Source: Rhyzopertha dominica | Taxonomy: Eukaryota > Arthropoda > Insecta > Coleoptera > Bostrichidae | Length of the DNA stretch: 64,000 bases | Reading direction: 5' to 3' | NCBI GenBank assembly: GCA_025024175.1 | Contig: QCXZ01000138.1 | Location: 45,293,092 to 45,357,091, forward strand | In this document: positions 11,970 to 23,048 of the stretch, in pieces | Layout of the letters: each line of letters starts with the position of its first letter | How positions within the stretch are numbered: position 1 is the stretch's first letter | The notes under the pieces: generated by a model | What the model saw: only the letters and a program-made list of their open reading frames with translations | Databases searched by the model: none | What the model was told of the DNA's origin: nothing | Position numbers and translations under genes: made by a program

Positions 11970-12620
11970 TAACACTGAACACCGAAACAGACCTGTTGCA
12001 AGATTTTCACGAAATGGGTAGTATGAAGGATTTACCAAAATCAGGTCATCCCAAATTAAACAACGATACAAATTAAAAATTTTATTAGAAGTCTAACAAA
12101 ATCCGAACCCATCCATGTGTCAGGTGACAGTACAACAGTAAGTAAAAAAAATATTCTTATAATGATGCATGAGCCAGGAGGACAAACTTGACCGACGCTT
12201 ACAAATTCGCAAGGTGCTGACGAGAAAATGTGATGGAGACCATACGTTTTTAAGAAATATTCTGTTCTTGGATGAAGCAAATTTTTATCTAAACAGCATA
12301 GTCAATCGCCACAATTGTCGCTACTGAGCACAAGAAAAATCCACTCGGGCTCAGAAACTTAATCTTTGGGTAGACATCATTGGTCAACACATTATCAACC
12401 CTCACTTCTTTTATGATAATATTGCAGTAGATAGGTATTTAGAATTTCTCAGAGTTTATTTTGTACCGTACCCGCATTGGCTAAGATATTTCTGAATGGT
12501 TCCAGCAAGATGGTACACCGACAGACTTTGGTGTAGCGGTACGTCGCTTTCTTGATGACGTTTAATAATTCTAGAATGGCCACCCCGATAATGTCAAGTT
12601 GTAAACGTGCGTGTAAAATG
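11970..12620 (+). pseudogene. Tc1/mariner-superfamily transposase relic (DDE domain)
   Basis: In shifting frames the + strand gives the order expected for an insect Tc1/mariner-like DDE transposase. DRRLQIRKVLTRKCDGD is followed by LFLDEANFYLNSIVNRHNCR, which holds the first catalytic Asp region. IIGQHIINPHFFYDN comes next, then WFQQDGTPTDFGVAVRRF (second Asp region, about 12495-12560), and finally a trace of the EWPPR segment. Multiple stops and frameshifts interrupt it. The N-terminal part is only hinted at by KSGHPKLN near 12035. No flanking inverted repeats were identified. Confidence 0.8.
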
Positions 12621-12624
12621 TGTT

Positions 12625-13690
12625 TTTTGCTAACTCTACGCCTTGATAATTCATGAAATGTGGAAACCACAGTCACTTGATGTATTTTGTTTCATTGATG
12701 AGGTTATATCTTCGTTATACCTGAAAATAAATCTCTTTAATCTTAAATTATTTTGTGTTACTCGGTATCTACCATATCTTGGAAAGACAATGTGTTGTTG
12801 GATATACATCTAGGGCCTGATGCAGAAAAAAGTAGTAAGTTAGTAGATACCAAAAATGTATTATGCTTAACGAGGTTTAAAAGGAGATTTGTACAAAGCG
12901 TGACTTGATCCCTTTTTTCTTAATTTATCAACGTTTTAGATATTTTACAGTACGTTAAAATCTTCATTTGAAACGCTGTTTCGACCTATATGCCTTTGAA
13001 ATAGTTCATCCAAAATAACACTTCTATTCTTCAGAAAATTCCTCTAAGCAGGCAGCATCTGATTTTCTTCTTGAATTAACTGAGACTGCTTAAGAAACCT
13101 TTGGTAGGTGAAGAGAATTTTTATCGAAACATTCCATTTCATTCCATTGGATGCAACGGCATTGGTTGAAATTTTGTTGTGCTTCATGAGTTTCTTCTGC
13201 TTCTGCAAGAACTCAATGATTATCTTTAATTACTTACATTATATTGCAACAGTGGGCAATGTAGAGCACTTTGTGTCTTTTAGAATGATCAGCTTATTGC
13301 TTTCGAATTTCAGTTTGGAGCACTTCTCTAGCTCAATTTTTTGGCCTTGCTGTACTTATATTTTCAAAAGCGTGGTTAACAATTCATTCAAAATTAATAA
13401 ATTCGTTTTCTTGAGATTAGCGCTTTAGAGCACCAAACAGTTTTGTTGAATGGATCACTAAACCACTCTTCTTATACTACTTGTTACAGATAGCACATTA
13501 AAAGTGAAATAAAGTATGCACTTAGAACACTAAAGAAAGCAGACGTATTTTGATGTGGTGTGAATCAATTCTTGGTAAAATCTAATTCTAGCCCGAGAAT
13601 TGCTGTTTCTAAATATTCACAAACCATTTTGAACGCTTTAACAGTAATCTTGAGCTTCCTATTAAAATACAAACTTCGGCGTGCACTTTC
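12625..13690. other. Intergenic, no gene recognised
   Basis: A 106-codon open frame at 13108-13428 (+) is Phe/Leu-rich and looks like low-complexity AT-rich DNA. Its complement is purine-rich and could be a decayed coding fragment, but no family is recognisable. Confidence 0.3.
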
Positions 13691-13694
13691 AGTT

Positions 13695-14480
13695 TTACGA
13701 AGTTTCGCCTGAAAAGTCGATGAAGTAAGAGAGTTTCTTCGTGACTCTCAGTTTCAAGCCGAAACGCTTCAGCGGGCTTCTGCCACGACACATGGTGCGC
13801 GGCGTTCTCCAGACCAAATGCGTATCTCCACGCAACATCCAACTTACATTTCATCCGTTTGGGGCAGTGTTGCTTCCTTCGCGGCATCCTGGCCTCACCA
13901 CCTCTGAAAAGCGGAATCTTNCAGTCCTTCNCACTCGTCCATAATACAGAAAACTCCCAGACCACAGAACATCCCCGCAAATNTGGCACTTTCACGTTCA
14001 CCAAGTCGCTCGCCGCACATCTACATATCCCCAGAAAAGTGAAAAGTCGAAAGCCGACCGCACTCGCAACTGTCAAACCGCGCTGGCAACGTTTTTGAAG
14101 AGCGTCCACCCGCACTGCGCGGCCTCCGTTGACTGACTGACTGACAGGACGGCACGGAATCTGCCCCCACCACCGGCCGGTAACAAGCGACAATCGGCGC
14201 AACGCTTTCGTCAGGTCGTGTAGTGGCGCCGGCGTCTGTACGCGACGCTCTCGCTCGCTCGTTGTGTTGGTTTTCGGGATGTCATCTCGCGTCACGGATG
14301 CGGGAGCGCGTCTCTCCGCTTTCCAGCGGTGTGTTGATCTTCTTCACGCAGTGCGCAATGTCTCGGGGCCGGTTTGACAGGTGGGACGGCCCAGCACAGA
14401 GCACGCCTACTTTATGAGAGTGAATCGGGCTAGCCTCGTTTACGGATGCTGAGCAGGTGAAACACTGGTTTCGTTTGTTA
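13695..14480. promoter_or_regulatory. GC-rich, CG-rich island; promoter candidate
   Basis: This is one of the strongest GC-rich islands in the window. It carries CTCTCGCTCGCTCG (GAGA-like, near 14247), a TGAC tandem (GACTGACTGACTGACAGG, near 14130) and many CG dinucleotides. Open frames exist on both strands (for example 228 codons minus, 13609-14295), but their translations resemble no known family and all frames are permissive. An insect promoter or first non-coding exon is a reasonable guess. The candidate coding exon at 19203 lies 5 kb downstream on the + strand. There is no direct evidence for transcription. Confidence 0.35.
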
Positions 14481-14689
14481 TGGGCACGAATTAATGAGCT
14501 TCGAGCGGGAGACGATGCTCGTGTGGGCTCGCAGATATCTAATGATTGACCAGTTTATAGATCATCACTCGTCATTTGATTTGGGTGACACATGTCAATC
14601 ATGATGAACATTCTTTTTACACATCTGCATCAAATATCGTGGTATTACCTAACTACAAACGTATATCAGATCGAAATTAATTCATTTAT

Positions 14690-15905
14690 TGAAGTTGCAA
14701 TCTCCTGAAGCTTTTTTTGGTACTGACTGTGTTTTGGTTCCTTCTGAGCCTCTTGCAACAATATTCAATTTCGCACTGAATTCGGGTATATTTCCTGACT
14801 AAGGAAAAAGAGCTAAAATCTGCCCAGTACATAAGAGTGGTGATGTATCAGAAATAGAAAATTACCGCCCTATATCTATTCTTTCAAATTTCTCAAAAGT
14901 ATTTTAAATACCAGACCTTATATTTCTGCATCACAACATGGTTTTGTTCACAGCAGATCCACAGTGACAAATCTGGTATCTTTCTGCCGACTAGTTCATG
15001 GGATTTTCTTAGTTAAACTTCAGACTTTTGGTTTTAGTGAGACGCTTGTTAAATTTTTCCATTCGTACCTGCAGAATACGAGGCTTTACGTATAATTCTA
15101 CGAATATGGTTCACTCAGCGGGCTCGTGTGTTACGCAGGGTTCAAACCTCGGCCCACTGCTATTCTTGGTCTTCATAAATGATCTTCCTGATATCTTAAA
15201 ATTCAGAATACTGACGACCTTAAGATTCATGGAAGCATTTCCACATTGCATGACTGTACTCGACTTCAGGAGGACTTTGACTCTCTTGCACTGTGGTGTA
15301 CTGAAAATTTCCTAGAACTTAATGCGCTAAAGTGTCAGATCATCAGTTGGTGTGACGGGCTTAACCAAATTATGTTTAGTTATATACATAATATCGAAAG
15401 ACTTATTTTTCCACTGGGAAATTAGTTTGATAGCCGTTTCAGCCTTAACAAACACGTTGAAATTTCATATTATCAACTACGAATGTTGAGAAAATGCTCC
15501 GTTTTCAATGATGTTAGGGTTTTGACATGATTTTTTACTGCGTATGTAGGTAGTATACTAGAGTATGCGTCAGTGGTCGCCGTGCTATCAAACTTGTATA
15601 GAAAGATTACTGCAAGTGCAGCGCAAATTTCTTGAGGTATCCCGCCTAGGTTTCTGATCATGCATCTCTGCTGAAGCTATACGAGTTTGAGTCTTTGAGC
15701 ACAAGAAGAAAGGTATCATGTGTTGTTTTTCTTGATCAGTTTGTCAGGGGTCACTTTAACTATTACTTAGGATATGATATTTAGAGTAATACTTAATGCT
15801 ATTTTGTGTATTATATTTTGTTATAACTTTTGTACTCTTTTGTATTAATGGGATTTTTCCTGTTGGGCGATATTGTGTACTAATAATACGAATAATATAT
15901 TGGTG
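14690..15905 (+). pseudogene. Jockey-like non-LTR retrotransposon with internal deletions
   Basis: This RT relic starts with NFALNSGIFPD followed by AKICPVHKSGDVSEIENYRP and ISILSNFSKVF, the standard first motifs. Much of the next part is deleted or frameshifted. VTQGSNLGPLLFLVFINDLP (about 15130-15195) marks the PQG motif with Pro changed to Thr. A degraded thumb and C-terminal region continue to about 15760, including an EYASVV segment. The 3' end carries TGGGATTTTTCCTGTTGGGC (about 15849) and a simple ATAATACGAATAATA tail. It is clearly inactive. Confidence 0.8.
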
Positions 15906-16660
15906 CAAGAAATCACAATCCCATAGCGTCAATTCCCATCAAACAGGACAAACATAAATAGTCAAATTCTCCACCCTGGGAAGCATCACTTGAGGTTTAC
16001 AGAGTATATGTTGTATAAAAGCTAGGTAAATTTGCTTATCAAGTCTTAACATCAGTCAGTAGCCTCTGTACATTGACCCATTTGAACATTGTTTAGTATT
16101 TCCAGACCCGAACCAGCTCACTTATTCCTTTACCTATCTGCAGGATGTCGAAGCTACCATAATCAATAAACTGTTAATGTTCCTGCAGTTCCTTTAAACG
16201 CTGCAGATTAAACTAAATCACCAATTCAGTAGGTAATATTGCATTAATCGGTTATTGCATNTAAAGTAGCATTTTATTCCCTGAGAACGTGTAGCTTTGT
16301 CACTTNAAGGAAGGTGAATATCAGAGTACATACCAGTATATTTCTTAGTTCTTTCACTAAAGTTGAAGAAATTTCTTTAACACATGTATCTACTTCTTGA
16401 GTTCGGGCTCATTATCAACTTATGATAATGACTTCTCAATTTCACTTTCGTAGCTTCTCCTGAGCATTATGTTTTTGAAAGACCGAAAATGAGCATGAAT
16501 TCTTATCCGCAATTGTGTATACTAAATACCTGTACTTTTTAGAAGGATCCATCATGTAAGCTTGTAAGCTATAAGGTGTCAGTGGTTGTTCATGGCGGAG
16601 CTGAAATTTTTGTTGTTAAAGTGATAGTCGTAGATACCTCTACCTGTTTTCTGTTCTGTT
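15906..16660. other. Intergenic, no gene recognised
   Basis: AT-rich DNA with two ambiguous bases (16261, 16306). No motif-bearing open frame was seen. Confidence 0.35.
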
Positions 16661-16668
16661 CCATTATT

Positions 16669-16872
16669 CTACAGCAGAATGTTCTTATGACTAATATACA
16701 TTTCTAAGCAATCAAACCACTTCCATCTCACATCTCCTGGTAGCAGTTTTTTACCACTGACCAATTTGAATTTTAAGCATACTAATGGATTGTTGCGGAA
16801 GTACTTTTCCACCTCGATCACATTTTCTTCGATATTCCTGATTTGTTTATAAAAAGGATATCGATTTTCCAA
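16669..16872 (-). pseudogene. hAT-superfamily transposase fragment
   Basis: This 67-codon minus-strand frame reads NVIEVEKYFRNNP, then a Lys-rich linker, then LLPGDVRWKWFDCLEMYI. It resembles the region of insect hAT transposases where a (V/I)KYFRN segment precedes LPxDxRWNS-x-DCL before the C-terminal dimerisation domain. The usual RWNS is RWKW here. No zinc finger (BED/TTF) or hATC domain was found around it, so it is a short relic. Confidence 0.55.
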
Positions 16873-16879
16873 ACTTAAA

Positions 16880-19195
16880 CATGATAACGGATGCCCGGAT
16901 AAAGTTTTTTTTCATAAATAAAAAACTGCTACCAATGAAATCAGAAATTTTACAGCATCTTCAAAGAACGAAGATCATGGAAAAATATTAACTGCACTGA
17001 TTTTTATTGTGGGCAAAATATAAGGTATTTTACACATTTTGGCGATTTTTTTAATTTATTATCTTTATCGATAGAGTCATTAATTAATACAAATTTCAGT
17101 CTTGTGATTGTGACGTCACAAGTGAAAAATGAGTTTATAGCGTGTAAGGAAGAGAATGTTGAATATTCCTAAAGGTGCCAACATATACAACCTACCCCTG
17201 AACACGGATCAAAACTGCAAATTGCCAAAATAAAAATAATGTACTGCTAACAAGGGAATGTAAATAATTGTCACCCCCCCCGGCTTTTAAAAACACTGCA
17301 TCTGCGACCATTTTACGCCAATTATATTTTAAACTCACACAAACAGAAACGCACACGAACCGCTATTATTGTTTACAAAGACCTCGTTTGACACTTAACT
17401 TTGATAACTGGCAGTCACAATCCACAAGTCGCAATGCACTGTAGCGCCATTGGCAAAATGTGCATTTGCCTTTCAGTTATCACGTCACATCGCTTGCAGG
17501 GAGTTTTAAAATATTTCAATTCTAATGTATACCTTCATGTATTTAGATCATTGTTTCTGTGCAAACCATCATAGACAGTTCTTTTCGTGACTTCATGTGT
17601 TAAATAAACAACGATAGGGTGATAAATTTTATAATTTTTACTCTACTCAAATACTTAATATAAAAAATACATTCTGTGTTCGTGTTGAAAACCAAAGCCG
17701 CTGACAATGTATAGTTTCTCTATTACCTATACATTTTTCTGACCATATAACCTTAAAGCATGTCGGCTTGTTAAGCGCTAAGATATTCTTGAAATTTGTA
17801 TCTTCTACGAACAAATCTTTAGTTAGCTAATATATGTATGGAGCTTTTATTTACAACCTAATGAGGAGGATGTTCACCCTTTAATGGCAATCATTTTTCC
17901 TAATTGCTTCGATGATCGTCAATGACTTTCTCATTTTGATTGTGAATTCTTTCTGTATTTTAGTTCAACTTGACAACTATGGCTCACAACCTTAACTAAT
18001 GTTTCATTTTCTGTACTTCTACAGGGGATAAATATAATTCACATACCACTACTGCATACTCTAGTAAACCGGCTGCCACCTATGTAATGTGTTTTTACAC
18101 AATTGGCAAATTCATAGTTGGTAATAAAATTATTTTTTTTGCGCGGCTAACCTTTAATTATGTCGTAAATGAAATATCGCTCTCAGCACATATCATTTTT
18201 CATTTGAAGGATGGCGCCAAAGGGTATTTGGTAAGCTATCGGTCATTTTTCATCTCATCTTTTATAATTTAGTGCTAATTTAAAAACGATTTTTTTCTTT
18301 CAACGTGCCCATGGGAAGATGTAGAAATTGATATTCCCCAGTAACTCATTAGTTACAGTATGGTAATGATGATAACGTAGAACTACCGTCAAATAAGGAA
18401 AACGATGCTCAAAAAGTAATAGTAGATAATAGTTAGCGTAGGAATGTCACAGCTTGATCAAGATGGGATGCTGTAAGAACGANTAAAGTGATCGGCTCCT
18501 TCGCTTTTTCGGTTTTGTTTCTGGTNCATTTAAAAATATACTCATATATAATATACAAATGTTCTGTTTTTGTCTTCATTCCGACAAAAACAGCAGCTTT
18601 CTCTGATTTTAGACTTTAGGTGATTATCTTTTAAACTTCTTAAAAGTTTGCAATATTATAATGCTACTATTTCGTTAACCTGACATAGGTACGCCTATGA
18701 AAATAATTATACAATGAAAACTAAAAAATATAGATGTATGGGATTTTCTCTGTTGGGCTAAGCCCAAATCGCTATACAGTGTCAATTCAAAATGGCAAAA
18801 GCGAAGGTATAAAGTAACCGTTCAAGTTGAATACTTTAAAACGCGAATAACTTGAATGTTTAAATGGTACGGTAGGTGTATTTTAATAATTTTAAAAGAA
18901 AAATTTGACGACCTTTGGTTTTATTAAGGTATTTATAGTTGAATCCATCTCTAATAGTTTTGGAGGTATGGGCGACTGTCTGTTGTCTATTCTGTGTCAA
19001 GATTATTTTAGTAACAAGCTAACCAAGCATTCAAAACAGCTAGCTACTTGGCTTGTTATTCTTGTCATGTTATTAATCTTACCATATGTTATGACAATTA
19101 AAAATTGTATTACCTATATAAATCGTCATGTATTTAATCGACATATTATCGTTTACTTGTAACAAAATGTGAAGTCAGTAACATTCCACTTTATG
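16880..19195. other. Intergenic stretch, AT-rich
   Basis: No gene recognised. At about 18738-18760 the sequence TGGGATTTTCTCTGTTGGGC nearly repeats the 3' end of the retrotransposon at 15849, so a solitary 3' scrap of that family is likely. Around 17270-17470 there is a poly-C run and a TAGCGCCATTGG motif of the kind often seen in dispersed repeats, unassigned. Confidence 0.35.
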
Positions 19196-19202
19196 ATTTC
19201 AG

Positions 19203-19349
19203 AATTCGGTTGGCAGACATGACAAGAACAACAAACTTCACGACAGTTGACACCACCACCCGACAGCTGTACGATGCCAGTTGTACCGTAGTGCCAAAGG
19301 GCAAACCGAAAAGCATAAAACAGACCATCAATTTAAGGAAACTTTACAG
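19203..19349 (+). CDS. Candidate coding exon of an unrecognised gene
   Basis: This 147-bp open segment is bounded by a good acceptor (TTTATGATTTCAG, ending at 19202) and a donor GTATGT at 19350. The length is divisible by three and both ends are phase 2, so the exon is symmetric. The frame reads IRLADMTRTTNFTTVDTTTR, continuing with QLYDASCTVVPKGKPKSIK and a basic QTINLRKLYR end. Codon choice looks coding-like compared with the AT-rich flanks. An ATG in good context (GACATGA, 19219) could be the initiator if the upstream part is 5' UTR. I do not recognise the protein, and no partner exon was found in the window. It may be a first coding exon or an internal exon of a long-intron gene. Confidence 0.45.
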
Positions 19350-20340
19350 GTATGTCAAATTTTCAGTCCTGCTTTATTTAATAAGGCGAGTAGTAATCTG
19401 CACGGCATAAATTTATGACATAACCTCCAAATCCTATTCGGGGCACCGTAGTTTCGGAAATGCGGGAAATCCACTAATCCATGTGTAGGTATGTGGATAC
19501 TGTATAACGTTTAACGTATTCGGTTCGATTTTTATCGATTTGTTTTGTAAATTTCGTCGTTTTGTGACAATTTCATCTATTGTGCACCCGTAGTAGAGGC
19601 TATACGCCTGATAATTCCGCCGTGATCGTGAGATGGCAGTAGCTGTCGGAGCGGCACGGCCCACTTGATAGTCTGGGCGGAGCGTGTTCCCAACAACTTG
19701 TACGCTTAATGTTCTGTATCATTATCCTTTTATGCACAGGGCAACTATAAATATTTTGAAGTCTACTTGTCACGCGGCCTGTTGTTTTTGTGAAATGCGC
19801 CTGGGTTTTTATTTCGTCTTTTTATCAATATTCCTAGCATTCTTGTTATAGCAAGTACCTAATCAGCGGAAGCGTGTAACTTATTCATTCTTTTTTTTAA
19901 ATTAGTTTTATTAGTTTAATTAATATTTTTACATGTCTATAGGAAGCAGTTCATTTTTTGTGCTATTAAATAACTTTCCTTATTTTAGATAACAAAGGAA
20001 TATATCAAATTTGCACAGGTATCTACTATTTGTCGATTGGGTACCCTTTTTAATTAGGTAGCTGTATTTAATTTTTTTTCTCGTGAGTGTATACCGCAGT
20101 GCTTTTAGTTACTGTTTTATATATAGAGAGAAAAACAATTAAAGAGGTATTTAGAATTTAAATAAAATGTTATTGGCAGATTTATTGGTTCGGGTAGTTT
20201 CATTTTGTTTTAATCCCAATGTATATAACCATTTTCTCCTAGTTCATAAGGAAATTTTTCTAGAGCAGTTCCCTCTTACATTTAATTATCTATTGCAGTT
20301 TATAGATTGGACTGTAGGTAATGAAACAGCAATAGCAATT
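19350..20340. other. Non-coding stretch downstream of the candidate exon
   Basis: Mostly AT-rich, with a slightly GC-richer segment at about 19560-19700. It would be intron if the upstream exon is real. No repeat family was identified. Confidence 0.3.
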
Positions 20341-20342
20341 AT

Positions 20343-20386
20343 TAATAATACCCTTGTGTATACATATTATAGTGTGCTCACCTTAT
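20343..20386 (+). repeat. Inverted-copy repeat, left member
   Basis: About 40 bp including CTTGTGTATACATATTATAG and TGTGCTCACC is found again, reverse-complemented, at 23004-23048 with nearly perfect identity. Less similar sequence with a GGTGGCGGT or GATGGCGCT core follows inside. These look like conserved ends of one dispersed DNA element present twice, or one large element with the two as termini. Confidence 0.55.
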
Positions 20387-23003
20387 GGGATTTATCGCGG
20401 ACACCTATTTTGCTAATTTATCTCTGTATGGTGGCGGTACGTAGCGGTAAACATCGGAACTGCTACATGGTATTAAATGCGGTAAATCTGAGCTTTGAAT
20501 TTCGTTAAAGGGGAATATCAGACTGTACCCCTTCCATGAAATGTCTGCATTACACGACCAGGACCAATGAGCGCGGGTGAGGGAACGCGGGGATCAAACA
20601 ACTTCTAATAACAGCGTGATTGATATACGATATACGTGCACCTGCACGAGCCATCGAAAAATGAGCATTTTCGACTTTCGCGATTTCACACATCATGACA
20701 TGCAAATTGCAAAGTTCGGATACGCAATAGCTATTAATAAAATCTCTATGTTAAAAAACTGTTTCATACAAAGATCGCTGGCAATTTATAGACAAATTTT
20801 GTTAATTTGGCTAATTAGGTAGGAGCGTTTACATTTGCGACTATACCTACTTTGATATTTATTTCGTAGTTTATGAATTTTTGGTAAAGCATAGCTTTTT
20901 AATATTAAGGGATTTTTTAACTTTAATTTGTATTGAACGTATTGAAGATTACTATCTATCTGTATATTAACAATCCTATTAGGTAACATTCTGGATAAAG
21001 AAGACGTGTTAAAAGTTAAACCAATATGGAATTTATGAAATTAAATGCTCCCCATATGAAAAAAGTACACAGGCCAAACACAATATAGGTGCCTAAGTAT
21101 TAAGCCGGGTCCACATTAGTAAAAAATTTGCGTTGTGCAGAACGCCGTAAAAATGTATTTTAATAATGTAGTGCATACGTGTGCGGCGCATAAAAATCAA
21201 CGTAAAAATATCTGTCGCGCACGATGCAAGCTATCCGTAGGTTGGTGGTTTTTTTGACTAACATCAAAAGGAATTTGCGCTGAAACATAGACGCTATGTA
21301 GACGCTTCAAAAATGAAAACAAGATTTGTTGCAAAACACATACTAAACACAATGGATATTTTCCTGCTGTTGACATCAGGGCATCAGGTCTTCATGTCAG
21401 ATGTTTGAATTCTCTGAATTACTGTTAGTGTAACTGGTCCAAAGAAGATGTGCGACGTTCATTGTCCTGTATAATTTGATATCAAAACAAAATAACCAGA
21501 AAAACAAAAAAAGATTAAGACTTCTAGAACAAACCACTGTATCACAGAAAAGCAAACAAATGGGATGACAGTATTTCCTGAAGTCTAAAATCAGCTGCAA
21601 ATCTCTGAAGGTGCTGCTTTTTATTCGCACGGGCCGAACGCTTACGAACGGCACACAACACAAATTGTTAATAATGTGAACCCAAGCTTTAGATTCAAAG
21701 GCCATAATATGCATCACGTAAACAATGGAGACAGAGAAAAGTCCCCACTAGAACTGCATAATATGCCAGTAGCAGATCCCGGATTTATCATAACCAACGT
21801 CAAAAATATAAAACTGTTAACACGTGTCCAACTTGATCCCCTTAGAGGCTATTTATCTATATGAAACGCGTTTTAAACCATCTGCTAAATACAGATCTTA
21901 CACCTCAAAATAACTCACTTAACACAAGAGAATAGCCGAATATGTAACATAAACAAATTCTTCCCCATATGTTTGACTGGCTTTTATTGTTTTGATTAGT
22001 TATAGTTGTTAAGCCACTGAAGAGTTCAGCGGAGAGGTTGAAATGCTGGCATTTACCTATGTATTATTGGTTTTGCGAAAATTCAATTTGGAAACAGAAT
22101 TTAAAGACGTATTTGGTTATAAAACATTAACAACAGATCCATTTATTCTTATTATTTGTCTCTTTACCTAATTATCTTCAAGTTTTTGAACATAAGTTCC
22201 TATTGATCCTATTAAATTTATCACAGCACATCTCTTATTATGTTACATTAGGTGTCCGAAACCGTATCTCATTTACTACATAGTCGATGAAATAACAAAC
22301 ATTGTAGCCTGACCTACCCTCACATGACTTATCTTCGGGAGTCTGGTTTGTCAAGGCTTGCAAGACTGTTTTATTCGATTGTTTTTCGAAGTATTATCGC
22401 ACGGACCGTCTGGTTATAATAAAACGTATCTGAGATTTGAACTGCTGCGGAACAGTAAACGTAATATTGAATGATCTGATTTCTTTTGCCTGTTAGACAA
22501 AGTACTTATAAAGAGGTAGTCAATAAATCGTACGAGGAATAACAACCCAAGCATTTATAAAAAACCGAGTTCATCTTTTAATGGCATATCCTGCGATAGG
22601 CGTAGGCGTTACTCTTAGAAAGCTATGTTGGCAGTTTGTATTTTGCATATAAGTACACGAACATTTACGGAGATTACACGTTCATTATATGAACTAAAAA
22701 AAAAATGATTTGTAAGACAGTATGGCTGCATAAGACATAAGATTTTGCGTTTAATACGTATTATAATACAAATTTATATGGATATACTATTTATGATTGG
22801 AACTCGTATTCTGCATTCGCATTACTATAGCATCACTTGGCAACATCGGCAAAGGAACGGTTTTAAAGTAGGGGACATGAGGGGTACTCAAAATGCCGGT
22901 AATGTCAATTACTTCTATTTTACAAATTCGTTACAGCGCCATCAAACGTCTGCCCCCAGAAACACTCGCATTTCGCCCCCAAAATCTGTCCGTTTTTTCG
23001 CAA
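20387..23003. other. Intergenic stretch between inverted repeats
   Basis: No gene recognised. At 21103-21125 AAGCCGGGTCCACATTAG is suggestive of a transposon end, but its partner was not found. The open frame at 21397-21717 (minus) shows no family motif. Confidence 0.3.
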
Positions 23004-23048
23004 TGTAGGTGAGCACACTATAATATGTATACACAAGGATAATACTAT
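23004..23048 (-). repeat. Inverted-copy repeat, right member
   Basis: Reverse complement of the block at 20343-20386 (core GGTGAGCACACTATAATATG then TATACACAAGG). See that entry. Confidence 0.55.

Noticed and set aside
13609..14295. 228-codon minus-strand open frame
   Set aside because: It lies in a GC-rich island where stops are rare in several frames on both strands, contains ambiguous bases, and its translation shows no domain or family pattern.
20167..20508. 113-codon plus-strand open frame
   Set aside because: Hydrophobic, AT-biased translation without motifs, overlapping an inverted repeat end.
21103..21360. PIF/Harbinger-like element starting GCCGGGTCCACATT
   Set aside because: Suggestive start after TAA, but no second terminus and no transposase motif.
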